This document shows positions 11,376-22,859 of a stretch of DNA of 64,000 nucleotides, in pieces. The notes below the pieces were generated by a model that did no database searches, was not told where the DNA came from, and saw nothing but the letters and a program-made list of their open reading frames with translations. Source of the stretch: Heloderma charlesbogerti (Eukaryota; Chordata; Lepidosauria; Squamata; Helodermatidae); the NCBI GenBank assembly GCA_026122225.1, contig JANEZZ010000795.1:310001-374000 (forward strand), given 5' to 3'. The position numbers were made by a program, and so were the translations under genes. Numbering within the stretch: the first letter of the stretch is position 1; each line of letters starts with the position of its first letter.

Positions 11376-12194
11376 AATACAAATATTTGTATTTGTGAAT
11401 ACAAATACAAATATACAAATGTTGAATGTTACAGGAGGGACCTGCAACAAAATGTTACAGTGTAAAGTGCTGCTGTTCAGGATTCCGGCCAGCCAGCCAT
11501 ACCTTATTTCAGGATACTCCATTCCATACCCTCTCCCTTTCCCCTGTTTTTTGTTTCTGTCTCAATACCTCTTGGAGACCTTTGCTATCCTGGCATCCAA
11601 ACTGCCTGGAGTGCTGTTGTCCCATTTTCATATTGACCCTCTCTTCCTCTTCCAGAGGCTCCTCCTTCACTTTTCCAGAAGAATCCAGCCTTTCATGGGC
11701 ATTTTGGATTTCTCCAACGAGATCTGACAAGGTTTGGGTCACCTTCTCCCTGCTAGGTTTCTGGATGGCCCTAGCTTCTCCTGGGCTGGAGGCCTGAGGT
11801 TCTTTTGGATCCTCCCTGGACTGGGATTGAGGAAGCCATGGGCTTGTCCATCCAGGCTGAGGGGCCTGCATGCTCTTCAGGAATTCCTGCCATTGGGCTT
11901 CCCAGCCCTGCTCTACTCCCTCCTCTGCTTCCAGCTTAATTTCTTCTGGCGCTGCCCCTGTCAGAAACTCCCTGAGGGTCCCAACTTGAACAACACGGGG
12001 GCCTCTTCTTCCTCCTGTCTCCAATCTCTCCTCTGCTTTGTTTCCTGCCAGGTCCTGCATTGCTGTTATTTCTGCTGCTCAGCTGGGAAGGAATTTAAAT
12101 GCCAATAAGTGCAAAGTGATGCAAATCGGAACAAATATACCTTCCCTCAGTATTAAGATATAATTTTGGAATGTTTCCCTCAATGTATCAGCAT

Positions 12195-12425
12195 GAAGAG
12201 CCAATGTGGTGTAGCAGTTAGTGTTGAACTGGGGAGACCTGGGTTCTAGTCCTCACTTGGCCATGAAGCTCACTGGGTGACTTTAGGCCAGTCACTGACT
12301 CTCAGCCTAACCTACCTGACAGGGTTGTTGTGAAGATAAAATGGGCAGGAGGATCATGTATGCCCCTTTGGGCTCCTTGGAGGAAAAATACAGGATGCAA
12401 ATGTAGTTAATAAATTAGTAAATTG
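12195..12425 (+). mobile_element. tRNA-derived SINE
   Basis: GAGCCAATGTGGTGTAGCAG (A box), GGGTTCTAGTCCTCACTTGG (B box), GGCCAGTCACTGACTCTCAG and a short 3' tail. Same family as 21050-21270. Confidence 0.85.
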
Positions 12426-13259
12426 CCACCACCACTAAAGAGACAATCTGATACTTTGGGACTAGAATTAGATAGCTGGAAGGACCTCATCAGCTATATA
12501 GCTATAGCTGACTAGCTCCTGCAAATCAGTAAAAATACCTCTCCATGCAGAATGACCATTGCTGAAAGCATCCCAAACAAACCCATGTCCTGCATTGATG
12601 TATTGGAGGCAATCAGTGTGGTATTGATAGGGATTATATTATTACAAAAATGACTCTGAGTTAGGATTAGCAGAGAGACAGTAATAGGCTCAAGGTCACT
12701 CAGTGGACTTCATGGCTGAGTGGTGGATTTGAATCTAGGACTTCCTAGTCCAAGTCTAACACACTGCCCACCATGGTTTTGCCATTAAGGCCTCCAAGGA
12801 AGAGAAATCAAAACCAATGAGGGCAGGTTTTTCATAGCCATGCGGATCCAACAGGAAACTTGTTCTGTTTGACTTAAATAGTCTTGTTATTATTAGTCTT
12901 ATTCTGAGCCTATTACTTTTTGTCTTATTCAGCTCAGATGTTAGCTGATATGATCAGAACAAGAAAAGTGGATCCATATTTGGATAAATTTGGATTTTAA
13001 ATGGAAGATGCAATGTGGGTTTTCCCACTGCTGTTCCCCTTTTTAAGACTATGGAACTCCCTGCCACAGTTTTTAATACAGTTCTCAAATTTGACCATAT
13101 GTTTAGAGATTGCTGTCACAACTATAAAACCTATAATGGCTGCCAACCTGGTTCCTATGGTGTAGGCATGGGTCTGACACCACCACTAGAGACAAGATGA
13201 ACACAGCTAAGATTTACCAGATTTATTTACATAAAGGAATAAACTGTCACTATTTAAAT
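12426..13259. other. Unassigned stretch within the duplication
   Basis: No gene recognised. 12785-13000 is homologous to 27985-28200 (shared AAGGCCTCCAAGGAAGA and GATCAGAACAAGA). Confidence 0.5.
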
Positions 13260-13441
13260 CAGAGGTGGGCAACAGACTCAGCAGGGGGGAATCAGCTATT
13301 TCAGCCTCTATGGAACACTAAAAGGATCAAATTTAGTGTGAGAACAAACTAAATTTGACCCTTGAAGCACTCCATAGTGGTTTGCCTTCAACAGGTTCAG
13401 GGGGGGATGGCTCCGAGACCCCCCAAAGTTACCCACCCCTG
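13260..13441. mobile_element. hAT MITE, 182 bp
   Basis: TIRs CAGAGGTGGGCAAC / GTTACCCACCCCTG, with an 8-bp target-site duplication carrying one mismatch (ATTTAAAT at 13252-13259, ATTTGAAT at 13442-13449). The interior is a further imperfect palindrome around ATTTAGTGTGAGAACAAACT. Confidence 0.88.
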
Positions 13442-13659
13442 ATTTGAATAGCTTGAGATTGCTGAAATGTACTTAGATTAAGTATGTTTGGCTACCATTC
13501 TTAATATTCAAGTCTTCCACAGCTAATAAACACTCGGTAGCTTTTTCCTCAGGCCAGATTTCCCAAAACTCCTCCCCAGCCAATCCCTCACAACCAGGAA
13601 CAGATGGTCAACAGCAGTCTTCCTCTGCCTCCAGCTCTTCCTGTTGCTTCTGGCTTTTA

Positions 13660-14090
13660 GGATGATGGAGAGAGCAATCCTATGGTCCCTGGGCAAGCAT
13701 CCCAGGGACCATAGGATGGCTTGGAAAAACCCTTTTGAGGTTGGAGACAGTACTCTGACCTTGGAAGGGATGGTCAAAGATCTGCCCCCCTGCACAACCA
13801 GTACGGAAAGAACTGTGCTGGCTGTCTCTCCAAGGTCGAACAGTTGACCTCGGAGAGGGGGGAAAGGGGGCGTTCCGGTGGGAGGGGAGGAGACCGGAGA
13901 GGCCAGGACACTATTTATCCTGAGCCTCCTCCAGCCTCCTTCCCTCCCTCCAAAGCACCCTTGCTAGATGGGCTAGGAGATCAGAGGATGAGGAGGCAAG
14001 GATCACCTCCACTGCTCCTCCTGCCCTGCTGGCTTCAGCCCATCAGGGCATAGGAATTTCGGAAGCCTCCAAGTTCGGAGTCTTCCAAGA
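13660..14090. mobile_element. GC-rich MITE-like repeat (CCTATGG family)
   Basis: Opens with a tight hairpin, GCAATCCTATGGTCCCTGGG and its complement, then wording shared with 265-700 (GAGGTTGGAGACAGTACTC, CTGGCTGTCTCTCCAAGG). Confidence 0.65.
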
Positions 14091-15074
14091 AGCTCAGTTT
14101 CAAGGATTCTTGCTGACATTCCCTTTGGTCAGACCTCTGACTGAACCTTGCATCATGGCTTTCTGCCACCAGCCCCAGATTCTGTGCCTCCTTCACAGAC
14201 GAGCTCCCTCACACTAGGCTTTCTCCTTCCCAGCTCTGAGCCTCTCCAGCCTCTAGTTCTGGTCTTCTAGTGCTCTCCTCTACCAACAACCATTCACTAT
14301 CACCAGTTGCCACCAACTGACTTTAAATCTCCTGGTCAAACCTCTGACCAATCATGTTCCTTAAGGAACGTCTAATCACATTTGTTGACTCACCCCTACC
14401 CCACCCAGGGCCAATCCAAACAAAGGTAGCTTCTCCCATTTGCAAACTGTCAGCCTCAAGCCTCTTTCCATAGCAACCGTAACCAAGACAACCACTACTG
14501 TCTCATGCCCAGTACACAAGTAGCAAACCTAGGCTTATGGCCTACACAGATACATTATGATTTCACTCAGAGCCCACACACAGTATTTAAACGTAACACT
14601 ATATAAACAAATGGATAAAAATGCAGTGTTTCTTCACATAGTCACACAGGCACAACTCTTCCTCCGGCAAGCACAAGAGCACTTGCAGAAAAGAAAGCTG
14701 ACAACCTGGAAAATGTTCAGTATCTTCAGGCTCTGACTTGGATTCCTGCATCGAGCAGGGGGTCGGACTCGATGGCTTTGCAGGCCCCTTCCAACCCTAC
14801 TATTCTATGGTTCTATGTTACATTTTTTAAAAAGGAGAAAACATTTGATTTCCATAAACTGAGGACAGTTACATTTAAGCAGCTAGTGTTGGGAAGCTCC
14901 TTGATCTCCACCCAGTTTGGACAGTTTGCCTGGCCTGTTCCTTGGAGGAGCTGAATGATAACACACCAGTACAATCCTACCCAAATGGATATATAAAAAT
15001 ATGAAAAGGGATCCGGATAGATGAAGCTGCTTTAAACTGAAAGACTTTGGGTCCATTTAGCCTGAGCATCGTCT
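14091..15074. other. Unassigned stretch with a CR1 3' terminus
   Basis: No gene recognised. 14725-14820 looks like a CR1 3' end on the plus strand (GGGTCGGACTCGATGGC, CCCTTCCAACC, then ATTCTATGGTTCTATG). Confidence 0.55.
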
Positions 15075-15425
15075 CCTCGCACTGGAAATGAGTCTGCAAC
15101 CATCAGGCAGCTTCCCAGTCCGCCCAGAGGAGATCCTTTTTAATCAGTGATGACAGGGATCAAACCTGGGAACTTCTTGCATGTAAAGCAGGCACCCTGT
15201 CTGCCACATGGACCTACACAGCTGCCTTATACGGAGTCAGAGCATCAGTCCACCCAGCCAAGCATGGGCCGCTCTCATCGGCAGCCACTCTCCATGGTCC
15301 CGGGCAGAAAGGGTGTTCTGCCATCACCTGTAACTGGAGGTCCTTTAAACTGGAGAGCCCAGACTTGAACCCGGGACCTTCTGCCTGCAAAGCATGGGCT
15401 CTCTCCAGACCACTGAGCTGCACCC
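15075..15425 (-). mobile_element. tRNA-derived SINE (composite), inside the duplication
   Basis: On the minus strand: GTGCAGCTCAGTGGTCTGGA (A box), GGTCCCGGGTTCAAGTC (B box), then a second tRNA-like block (GCCTGCTTTACATGCAAG, CCCAGGTTTGATCCC). The paralogous copy is at 29105-29450, so it predates the duplication. Confidence 0.8.
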
Positions 15426-15455
15426 CCAGATTTCACTGCGCATGGGAGGGAACCG

Positions 15456-15830
15456 GATGGACACAAACCTCCAGATGTGGAGGGGGAATCTGGGGTGCCT
15501 CTCACCCCTTGCAGCCTCCTCCCCCTCTCTCTGCAGCCCCCGCACCCTGCCTCTCTTGCAGGGTCTCCCCTTCTTCCAGCTGCATCCAGGTCTCCCCTCC
15601 CTCCCCGCTTTAACTCGCATAACACCCCCCTCCCGCCCCTTCTTGAAACCTTTCAGTTGCAGCTCCTGCTCCAAAACTGGGAAATCCACAACAGTCCTCC
15701 TCTGCACACCCCCTCCCCTTCCCAGGCAGGAAGGGGTCATCGCTCTTTTCAGGGCCTTTTCTTCAACTCTGATGTCATCTTGAGGAACCAAAACTCTGTC
15801 ATTTTAACCCTTTTTAGACCATCCGCTTGC
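15456..15830 (-). promoter_or_regulatory. Candidate 5' non-coding region of the zinc-finger pseudogene
   Basis: This block lies upstream of exon 1 on the minus strand and is strongly conserved with 29914-30300 upstream of the intact gene. Exon 1 in both copies is preceded by a good 3' splice site (CCTTCCCAG about 22 nt before the ATG), so an upstream non-coding exon is expected. A possible donor, GCAAGGGGTGAGAG, lies at about 15498-15511. It is inference that this is the exon and promoter. Confidence 0.4.
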
Positions 15831-15902
15831 TCTCCATCAGGACTTCATTCTGATTAATTCCACGTTACTCTACAGTAGCAAAAGCAACTGCTTACAAACT
15901 CT

Positions 15903-15904
15903 CC

Positions 15905-15937
<33 letters not shown>
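15903..15937. repeat. (GT)n microsatellite
   Basis: Uninterrupted GT dinucleotides followed by GAGTGAGAT. Confidence 0.95.
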
Positions 15938-15963
15938 TGAGATGGACTTATAGATAAATAGAT

Positions 15964-16061
15964 TGTTGTTGTTCAGTCGTGTCCGACCCTTCGTGACCCC
16001 ATGGACCAGAGCACGCCAGGCCTTCCTGTCCTCCGCTCTCTCCCGGAGTGTGCTCAAGTTC
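15964..16061 (-). mobile_element. 98-bp BovB 3'-end insertion
   Basis: Reverse complement of the last ~100 nt of BovB (GAACTTGAGCACACTCCGGG to CGACTGAACAACAACA). Flanked by a perfect 14-bp target-site duplication ATAGATAAATAGAT at 15950-15963 and 16062-16075. Confidence 0.92.
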
Positions 16062-16178
16062 ATAGATAAATAGATAGCACTATATAAATTATAAATTTAT
16101 ATTTAAGATTTATATAATGCTATCTATTTGCATGAATAACTTGATTTGCTGATATTATCATGTTTGGTGTTGTTGTTG

Positions 16179-16504
16179 TTGTTGTTCAGTCGTGTCCGAC
16201 TCTTCGTGACCCCATGGACCATAGCACGCCAGGCCTTCCTGTCCTGCGCACTCTCCCGGAGCGTGCTCAAGTTCATATTCATTGCATGGGTGATGCTATC
16301 TAGCCATCTCATCCTCTGCCGTCCCCTTCTCCTTTTGCCTTCAGTCTTTCCCAGCATCAGGGTCTTTTCCAGAGAGTTTTCTCTTCGCATTAGGTGGCCA
16401 AAATATTTGAGCTTCAGCTTCAGTATCTGTCGTTCCAATGAGCACTCAGGGTTGATATCCTTTAGGATTGACTGATTTGACCTCCTTGCAGTCCAGGGGA
16501 CTCG
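16179..16504 (-). mobile_element. BovB 3'-end fragment, about 326 bp
   Basis: The minus strand encodes the ORF2 end (VPWTARRSNQSILKDINPE, LKYFGHLMRREN, MVHGVTKSRTRLN) and ends in an (AAC)n tail. A direct repeat TGTTTGGT (16171-16178 and 16505-16512) is a likely target-site duplication. Confidence 0.9.
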
Positions 16505-16534
16505 TGTTTGGTATATTAAACTATAAATTGGTAA

Positions 16535-16690
16535 CAGGGTTCCGTGCACCTCGGTGTTCAGTCATGCCAGCCACATGACCATGGAAGCGTCTTCGGACAG
16601 CGCTGGCTCTTCGGCTTAGAAATGGAGATGAGCACCACACCCTAGAGTCAGACACAACTGGTTGGGGACACCTTTACCTTTTATATTAAA
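16535..16690 (+). mobile_element. Sauria-like SINE, 5'-truncated
   Basis: Carries the 3' half only: TTCCGTGCACCTCGGTGTTC, GTCTTCGGACAGCGCTGGC, GAGTCAGACACAACTGG, CCTTTACCTTT. Confidence 0.85.
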
Positions 16691-17389
16691 TTTAAATGGA
16701 CATTTTATTCAGACAATAATTGCAAATTTAGAATTTACTTTTGATTTTTTTTATTTTAATGATAATTTTATGAGCAACCAAGTTATACTTAATACATGTT
16801 ACATTCCTGAAGTAACAAAGTGATATCCAATCTGTAAAGAGCACTAAAAAAACAAGTACTGTATATTTTTCAATTTTTCATCTCTGTGCATGGCATTTCC
16901 CAAACAACAGGTTTGACAGGCTCCTGCCCATAAGGGGCTTACAATCTAAAATCAGAGGCAAATGCAACAGAAGAGGATGGGGAGGAAAATGGAGGCCAGG
17001 GGAAAAGGGAAGAATATGTCACTCCTACATTCTGCTTCAGTTGCAGGAGAGTCTACTTCAGAGTCATGGGACTAAGGGATGATGCCAAAGTCTCCATGGA
17101 AAGGTGAGTTTCGAGGGGCTTTGAAGGATGTAAGGAGTGGGGTGTCATGCAGATGTTCAGGGCAGCAGTTCCAGACATAGGGGGCAGCAAGGGAGAAAGG
17201 GGTGGAGTTTTTTCAAGGAGTTGGTCATGACTAAGGGATGTGTCAGAATGTAAGAATGGAAATGGGGAGCAAAATGGAGGGTTTTGAAGGTAAGTACAGG
17301 AAGCTTATGTGTATGTATATACATCTCTTGTCTGCCTGTCTCTTTGTATCTCTCTCTCAATATGTGTGTGTGCGCATGCGTGTGTGTGT
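16691..17389. other. Unassigned stretch
   Basis: No gene recognised. 16890-16960 holds a dispersed-repeat motif (GGCTTACAATCTAAA) also present at 30430-30480. A TG-rich microsatellite lies near 17360-17395. Confidence 0.45.
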
Positions 17390-17830
17390 GGGTGAAAGAT
17401 AGAAAGACTAACAACAGAGTGTTCCAAAAATATATTTAAGCTAAACATTTCAGCTTCCACCCTCATCAGTACCTGTGCTGTTAAAGGGATATCTGGAGTG
17501 GCAGTTTCAAATGCCTGGAGATGAAAGTTCCTTAGGAGAAAAAACAACAACAGAGGTATGTTGGTATAATGCTTACAAATTGTCCTCCAGATTAAGGCCA
17601 TTGGGACTAAGGGTTTTCAGTCTATAGATCCAGAAATTTTCCCTTTTGTCAAGCATGTCATTGTCTTTTGTTTGTTCTATTGGAAGCAACTGTAAATCCA
17701 AGAGACTATGTGAAGATGAGTTGAAATGTCTTGCACCAGGCTGCTCCAGTTTTTTGGTAAGAGAGAGAGAGCGAGCACGCTGCAAAAGCAGACCTGTCCC
17801 GCTGTTCCCACCTAAGGCTGATATAACCTA
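17390..17830 (-). mobile_element. Penelope-like element, endonuclease C-terminus and 3' UTR
   Basis: The minus strand 17785-17573 is open and reads ...GARHFNSSSHSLLDL...LLPIEQTKDND...KRENFWIYRLKTLSPNGLN. The 'RExFWIxxLxTLxPxGLN' ending is characteristic of the GIY-YIG endonuclease domain of Penelope-like elements. After the stop comes a typical 3' UTR with CTGATGAGGGTGGAAGC. The 5' part of the element is missing. Confidence 0.82.
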
Positions 17831-18294
17831 GGTGATTTTTGACAGAAACAAAGGGAACAGACTGCAGTCTAAGTGAGATGGAGACAGAGAGCTGAATTTG
17901 GGTTCTGTAAGCAGACAGCATTTGGAGTGCCAGCTGCCTCTTTCTAGCCCGGGTCCAGCCACTCCATTTTCCACCCTCCCCTACCTTTCCTCCTCTGATC
18001 CATGACTCATGGGCCCAGCTTGGCTATTGGCCTCCAACCAACCCCAAATCCTGCTCTCTGAACAGAATGGATGTTGGCATCTGCAATGAACACCCAGGGA
18101 ACAACAGCAAGCAAGCAGAGGAGTAGCATGGACTGGCAAGGCCATTTTAGCTGCTTTAAAAAATAAAAGCAATCCAGCAAGGAGGGAGCAGATTCTATGG
18201 CAGGCCTCTGGGGGAGCCATGTCACCCATGGGCACCATGTTGGAGCTCAAGAGATCGGCTGTAGGTACAGTGCATTTGGCTGCCTTGCTGGTGT
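17831..18294. other. Unassigned stretch
   Basis: No gene recognised. The sequence resembles a dispersed repeat (CCCAGGGAACAACAGCAAGC and similar) but has no clear ends. Confidence 0.4.
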
Positions 18295-18302
18295 GTTTAA
18301 GG

Positions 18303-18971
18303 CAAGGGTCCCCAATGTGGCACCCGCAGGCACCCGAATTTTATTTTTCCCCCATTTTTTAAATATACATACATGGATTTGTATGAAATGCATACAAATT
18401 TTCAGCAACAAAAGGGGATCAAATATCCAAATAAGTATCTATTTGAAGGTGACATCTATATGCCACCCTTTCAAATACTGAAAGTGTTGTAAGATCCTCA
18501 GTCCATTTCATAATAGGAGGTGAATGTTCCAGTGTTGTAGTATTAGTCTTTTAGCTGTCGAAAGACAGCTGACCATTTGTTAATTTCCATGAAGCAGGTA
18601 AATAATTTAACAGAGCATGTACACCAGTGAATATTAAAAGAATGTTCCAGTACAAAATTTCTTCTGTACAATAACCTCTTCCCCAAAAGAAGCAATTTGG
18701 CTATTGCCAAAACATGTTTAGAAGAAGCATTAGCTGTATTGCACCTCCAGCAATCAGCCAAAGTAGGCAATCCCTTATTAAAGAGACGTTGCGGTGTCCA
18801 ATAGACATGGAGCAAAAGTTTTTCCTGACTAAGATGCACCCCAAGATCTATAGATGTGAAAGGCAGATGCCAAAGCAGCGACCCACTGACTAGGCATTTT
18901 GTGGTGGTGTCCACAGCAGTATCTCAAATTCCCAAATGGATCCATGGGTCCAAAAAGGTTGGGGACCCCTG
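18303..18971. mobile_element. hAT MITE (CAGGGGTCCCCAA family) enclosing LINE sequence
   Basis: TIRs CAAGGGTCCCCAA / TTGGGGACCCCTG, with a perfect 8-bp target-site duplication GTTTAAGG at 18295-18302 and 18972-18979. Same terminal family as 36056-36459. Confidence 0.9.
18440..18920 (-). mobile_element. L1-like ORF2 3' fragment inside the hAT element
   Basis: The minus strand is open at 18914-18543. It contains HVYWTPQRLFNKGLPTLADC WRCN-type wording, like the L1 ORF2 C-terminal segment with 'WTPxRL' followed by a 'CWRC' knuckle. The match is short and decayed. Confidence 0.6.
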
Positions 18972-19012
18972 GTTTAAGGTGTGCTGCCACCTACTTTCAC
19001 TCTGTATAAAAA

Positions 19013-19350
19013 AGTAAAGGTGTCCCCAACCAGTCGTGTCCGACTCTAGGGTGTGGTGCTCATCTCCGTTTCTAAGCCGAAGAGCCAGCGCTGTCCGAAG
19101 ACACTTCCGTGGTCATGTGGCCGGCATGACTGAACACCGAGGTGCACGGAACGCTGTTACCTTTCCCGCCGAAGCGGCACCAATTTATCTACTTGCAACT
19201 TCTTGCTTTCGAACTGCTAGGTTGGCAGGAGCTGGGACTGAAGACGGGAACTCACTCCCTCACGTGGCACTCGGGTCTCGAACTGCTGTCCTGCCGACCT
19301 TCCGGTTTTCAGTTCAGCGCCTTAACCACTAAGCCACCACAGCCCCATTT
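19013..19350 (-). mobile_element. Sauria-like SINE, near full length
   Basis: On the plus strand it starts AAAGTAAAGGTGTCCCC and GTCGTGTCCGACTC and ends CTTAACCACTAAGCCACCAC, the reverse complement of the SINE at 7295-7657. Confidence 0.9.
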
Positions 19351-20590
19351 ATCACTCTGTATACATATAAATAAACTCAAATATTCCAAAACACCATAAG
19401 TTTCCACCGACCTCCTTCTGAACCAAACTAAACCTATATTCAATTATCAAAAAACCTGCCAGTTTAAGACCAGAGTTAAGGCTATCTTGTGTTGGCTCAA
19501 GCTCCACAAAGTCAGGGAAGTGGAAGCTTGGGCCAATACCTTGACACATGTGGCCTGTGATCGGTAATTATGTTTGTGCAATGTCACACATCGTGCTTGC
19601 TTACAACTTACCCTCCGTGTACTCACAATTTTCCTTGGTTCTTCAGGCCCAGATCCAGATGGGGAGGATGGAATGACTGGGACCAGTAAAAATGCACCAT
19701 GTTGTCTTGGTTTTGTATTGCCTTATGAAGCATTGGAGTCTTACGGTATTGCTAGATGAATCCTCCTGCGAGTTGACCTGGGGCAGTTTGTTTTAAATCC
19801 CCCATAATTTACATCACAACCCTATGCATTCAGATCAAGTCCCATTGAGATCAATGAGGCTTACTCTCAGATAAGTGTGCAAAGGATTGTATCATTAACC
19901 CGTAACTAAACTTAAGCATGTGTAACGAAACCAATTGCATACAACTCCCCTGTTCATCCTTGCCTCCATGTCCTTCCCCTTCCTTCCTTGTTTCCTGTGT
20001 CAAATTGTTTATATTTTATGGAGCAAAATGTATAGTCACCAAAATCTGTTGAAAGTATTAAATTTAGCAGCCCTAAAAGTTTTGCAGTCTTTATTAGATA
20101 TGCTTGTATGCCCCCTAGGGGTAGTCACGTTTTAAAAAAACTGATTACAATTTCGAAACAGACCATTTTGATTGGTATTGTATCCATTCATTATGTTACT
20201 AATTAATCTTACGATGCAGTGCATTTTTTAGAAATTGTCCATTTTGCATTCTGGAAAAAAAAATCCTCCCCACAAAGGGGGATGCAGCAAAAATTCTAGT
20301 GCTTTGAAGGAGCCCCCAGCCCCCAAAGGCCATTAAGCAAGCACCTCCAATTATCAAGTCACATCAGTGGTCTTAATTGACCTGCAGTGGGTACTTTGCT
20401 CAGAGATGCAACACATTTTCCCCCTTGCACAACCAACTCCAATCATTTCTATGGCTTCTGTCCCTGATGTGCAAGATAATTTAAGCTCCAACTGCAGCCT
20501 TTTCAAGTCAAGTGTATAGGGCCTTCTTCCACTGCTACTATCTTTCCTGACATCTTGAGCATCCTTCCTCTTTGTATTCATGCTCCATCT
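19351..20590. other. Unassigned intergenic stretch
   Basis: No gene recognised. 19805-19900 is a short hairpin MITE (CACAACCCTATGCATTC to GTGCAAAGGATTGT). The rest is AT-rich. Confidence 0.45.
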
Positions 20591-20599
20591 GAGCTGCAA

Positions 20600-20765
20600 T
20601 CAAAGTTTTGGCCACAGGGATGCCATAGCAGTGGATTTCATGCATTAGCTGGGGGTTGGAATAGATGACCCCTGAGGCACCTTCCAACTCTGATTCTGTG
20701 TTGTGTCTCCTCCCATATGGCTTTCATCATGTTTAATAAGACACAATCTCTGACTAAAGCAAGAT
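20600..20765 (-). repeat. Paralogue of the 3' flank of the zinc-finger gene
   Basis: Matches 23315-23460 in order (GGATGCCATAGCAGTGGATT, CTTCCAACTCTGATTCT, CTCCTCCCATATGGCTTTC). It contains a CR1-like 3' terminus. No zinc-finger exon is attached. Confidence 0.6.
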
Positions 20766-20884
20766 TGGGGAACCATTTTCATCTCAAGGGCCTCATTCCC
20801 TTGTGGATAACTTTCTGGAGGTGGCATGTCTGTGGTGGGTGAGGCCAGAAACCAACATGAGGGAATGTCACACAAAAGTGGGAG

Positions 20885-20985
20885 GGAAAAAAGTTCTCAA
20901 AGTGCCTAAAAACTCTTTGTTCTGCCCAACATGTTTTGGAACTGTTATTTCTTCTTCAGGGGCTTCTGAAGATTCAGATGAAATT
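20885..20985 (-). mobile_element. Penelope-like element 3' fragment
   Basis: Reverse complement of the tail at 22705-22805: AGAAGCCCCTGAAGAAG, TTCCAAAACATGTTGGGC, then ACAAAG. The phrase matches the usual 3' UTR of Penelope-like elements. Confidence 0.7.
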
Positions 20986-21049
20986 TATATGTAAATGATT
21001 CTCCTCATTTTAAAAACATAATAAAAAGTATAAAGTATAAAAGTATTGA

Positions 21050-21270
21050 GAGCCAGTGTGGTGTAGTGGTTATACTGTTGGACTGGGAATTGGGAGTTCT
21101 GGGTTCTAGTCCCCACTTGGCCATGAAGCTCACTAGGTGACTTTGGGCCAGTCACTGACTCTCAGCCTACCCTACCTCACAGGGTTCTTGTGAGGATACA
21201 ATGGAGAGGATAAGGACCGTGTACACTGCCTTGGGTTCCATGCAGAAGGAAAAAAGGTGGGAGATAATTG
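21050..21270 (+). mobile_element. tRNA-derived SINE, full length
   Basis: GAGCCAGTGTGGTGTAGTGG (A box), GGGTTCTAGTCCCCACTTGG (B box), GGCCAGTCACTGACTCTCAG, ACCTCACAGGGTTCTTGTGA, then the 3' part. Confidence 0.9.
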
Positions 21271-22085
21271 TAATTAAAGATCATAAAATATTATTAAAAA
21301 ATTGCAACCAATCATTCACATCCCAGAAGAGCCCCACTGACAAGAGTCCCTTGGAGTTGCTCCTTCTCCTTACCATTGCAACCTGCTTGTTCGTCTGCCT
21401 TTTGCTCTGGCCCAGACAATGGAGGTGGTGTGAAAAGGAGGAGCGGCAGATGCCACAGCCTCCTTGCTCCCTGGCTGTCTGCCTGTTAAGCAAGCAAGTG
21501 GCAGCAATGATGGGAAAGCAGATTGGGATCAACAGCAGCTGCTGACAATAGCAGTGAGAAGGTTGACTCACTGAGGGAGGGGGCCCATTGAAGGTTCCTT
21601 GCCCAAGGGCCCACAAAAACCTGGAGCCAGCACTGACAGGACTTTTGGTCTCACATTACTTTTTAAAACTTTTCAAGTGTTATATTTGTGTCTTCTTACT
21701 AACTCACTCATCTTCCTAGGACCAGCCCTACCATTAGGCAGAGTAAGACAGTTGCTTCAGGTGGTAGATGCTGGGAGGCAGCAGCAAAGTGTTGGACAAG
21801 AGAGCTCTGTGCAATGCAGCCCGCCCTGTGCCCCCTAAGCTAGCTTGCTGCCTTCAGGTGCAGTGGGGAACACTGTCCTATCCCCAGTATTGAAGTAAGA
21901 TTCAACTGCCAGTCCGGTCAGCTTTTGTACATGGAATGGGAGGGGGTGCCTTTTTGTCCTTTGCCTCAAGCAGCAGAATGTCTTGGGCCAGCCCTGCGTC
22001 TTCCCTCAAGTATACTACAGGAAGCTTTTCTGGTTCTTCCTCTGCTGAAAACTGACTGAAAAATAGGGAAAATGTAACCTATTCT
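21271..22085. repeat. Dispersed repeats, no gene
   Basis: 21290-21640 is a repeat-like block also hinted at 6080-6530. 21720-22000 shares wording (GGCCAGCCC, TTGCTTCAGG, CTTGGGCCAGCCCTG) with the repeat that hosts the BovB fragment at 51690-52433. ORFs here are not supported. Confidence 0.5.
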
Positions 22086-22089
22086 TATC

Positions 22090-22815
22090 ATCCTTAAAAG
22101 GCTACAGGTATGCTGGGATGGTACCATTTCTTACCGGGAAGAATTCCTTTTGTCCTTCTTCCTACTGCCTCCTCTACTCATGAGTAATCCTCCAAAATTC
22201 TCACCAAAACCTTACAACAATGGCATGCATTCTAGATTCTCATTTAGACCTTCTGGGACAAAGCTTTCCAGTTTCAAAATCCAAAACTTTTCTCTTCCGA
22301 GGAGAAGCTTAGCACCTGGTTTTTACAATTTTTCTTATACCACGAAAGACAATTCCTCAGTGGAGCGGGTTTGCTGCAGAAAATGGCACCCTCCAAAGGT
22401 CATCGGAGCCTAGGGGACATTATTACCCATGTGGACACTGCACGTACTGCAAGAATACTAAAAAATGTAATTCTTTCATGAATACAGTGGAAAGAGTATC
22501 CAACATTTCTCAACGTGCAGTCACGCATTTCTGGCATATGCAATTAGATGTCCTTGCCAAAAAATATACGTAGGGCAGACTCAAAGAATGTGGAAGAAAC
22601 AAATGAGTGAGCATTTCAGCAACATACAAAATAAAAGATCAGGAGACCCTTTTAGTAAACCATTTTCTACAGCAAAACCACTCCACCGAGGAATTCCCTT
22701 TCGGGTTCTTGTTTGGATCTTCAGAAGCCCCAGAAGAAGGAATAATAGTTCCAAAACGCACTGGGCAGAATAAATAATTTGTACGCACTTTGAACACTGT
22801 TTCTGTCCTGCTTTC
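22090..22815 (+). mobile_element. Penelope-like element, GIY-YIG endonuclease region
   Basis: Frame-broken coding remnant. 22420-22470 reads GHYYPCGHCTYCKN, the cysteine cluster preceding the endonuclease. 22566-22680 reads IYVGQTQRMWKKQMSEHFSN then IQNKRSGDPFSKPF, matching the GIY-YIG block 'YVGQTxR...R/KxxEHxxNI'. The tail is AGCCCCAGAAGAAGG, CCAAAACGCACTGGG, AATAAATAA. Several stops and shifts make it inactive. Confidence 0.85.
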
Positions 22816-22859
22816 AGGCAAGGCCAAAGCCATACACACTGCATTGATACACATAAATC

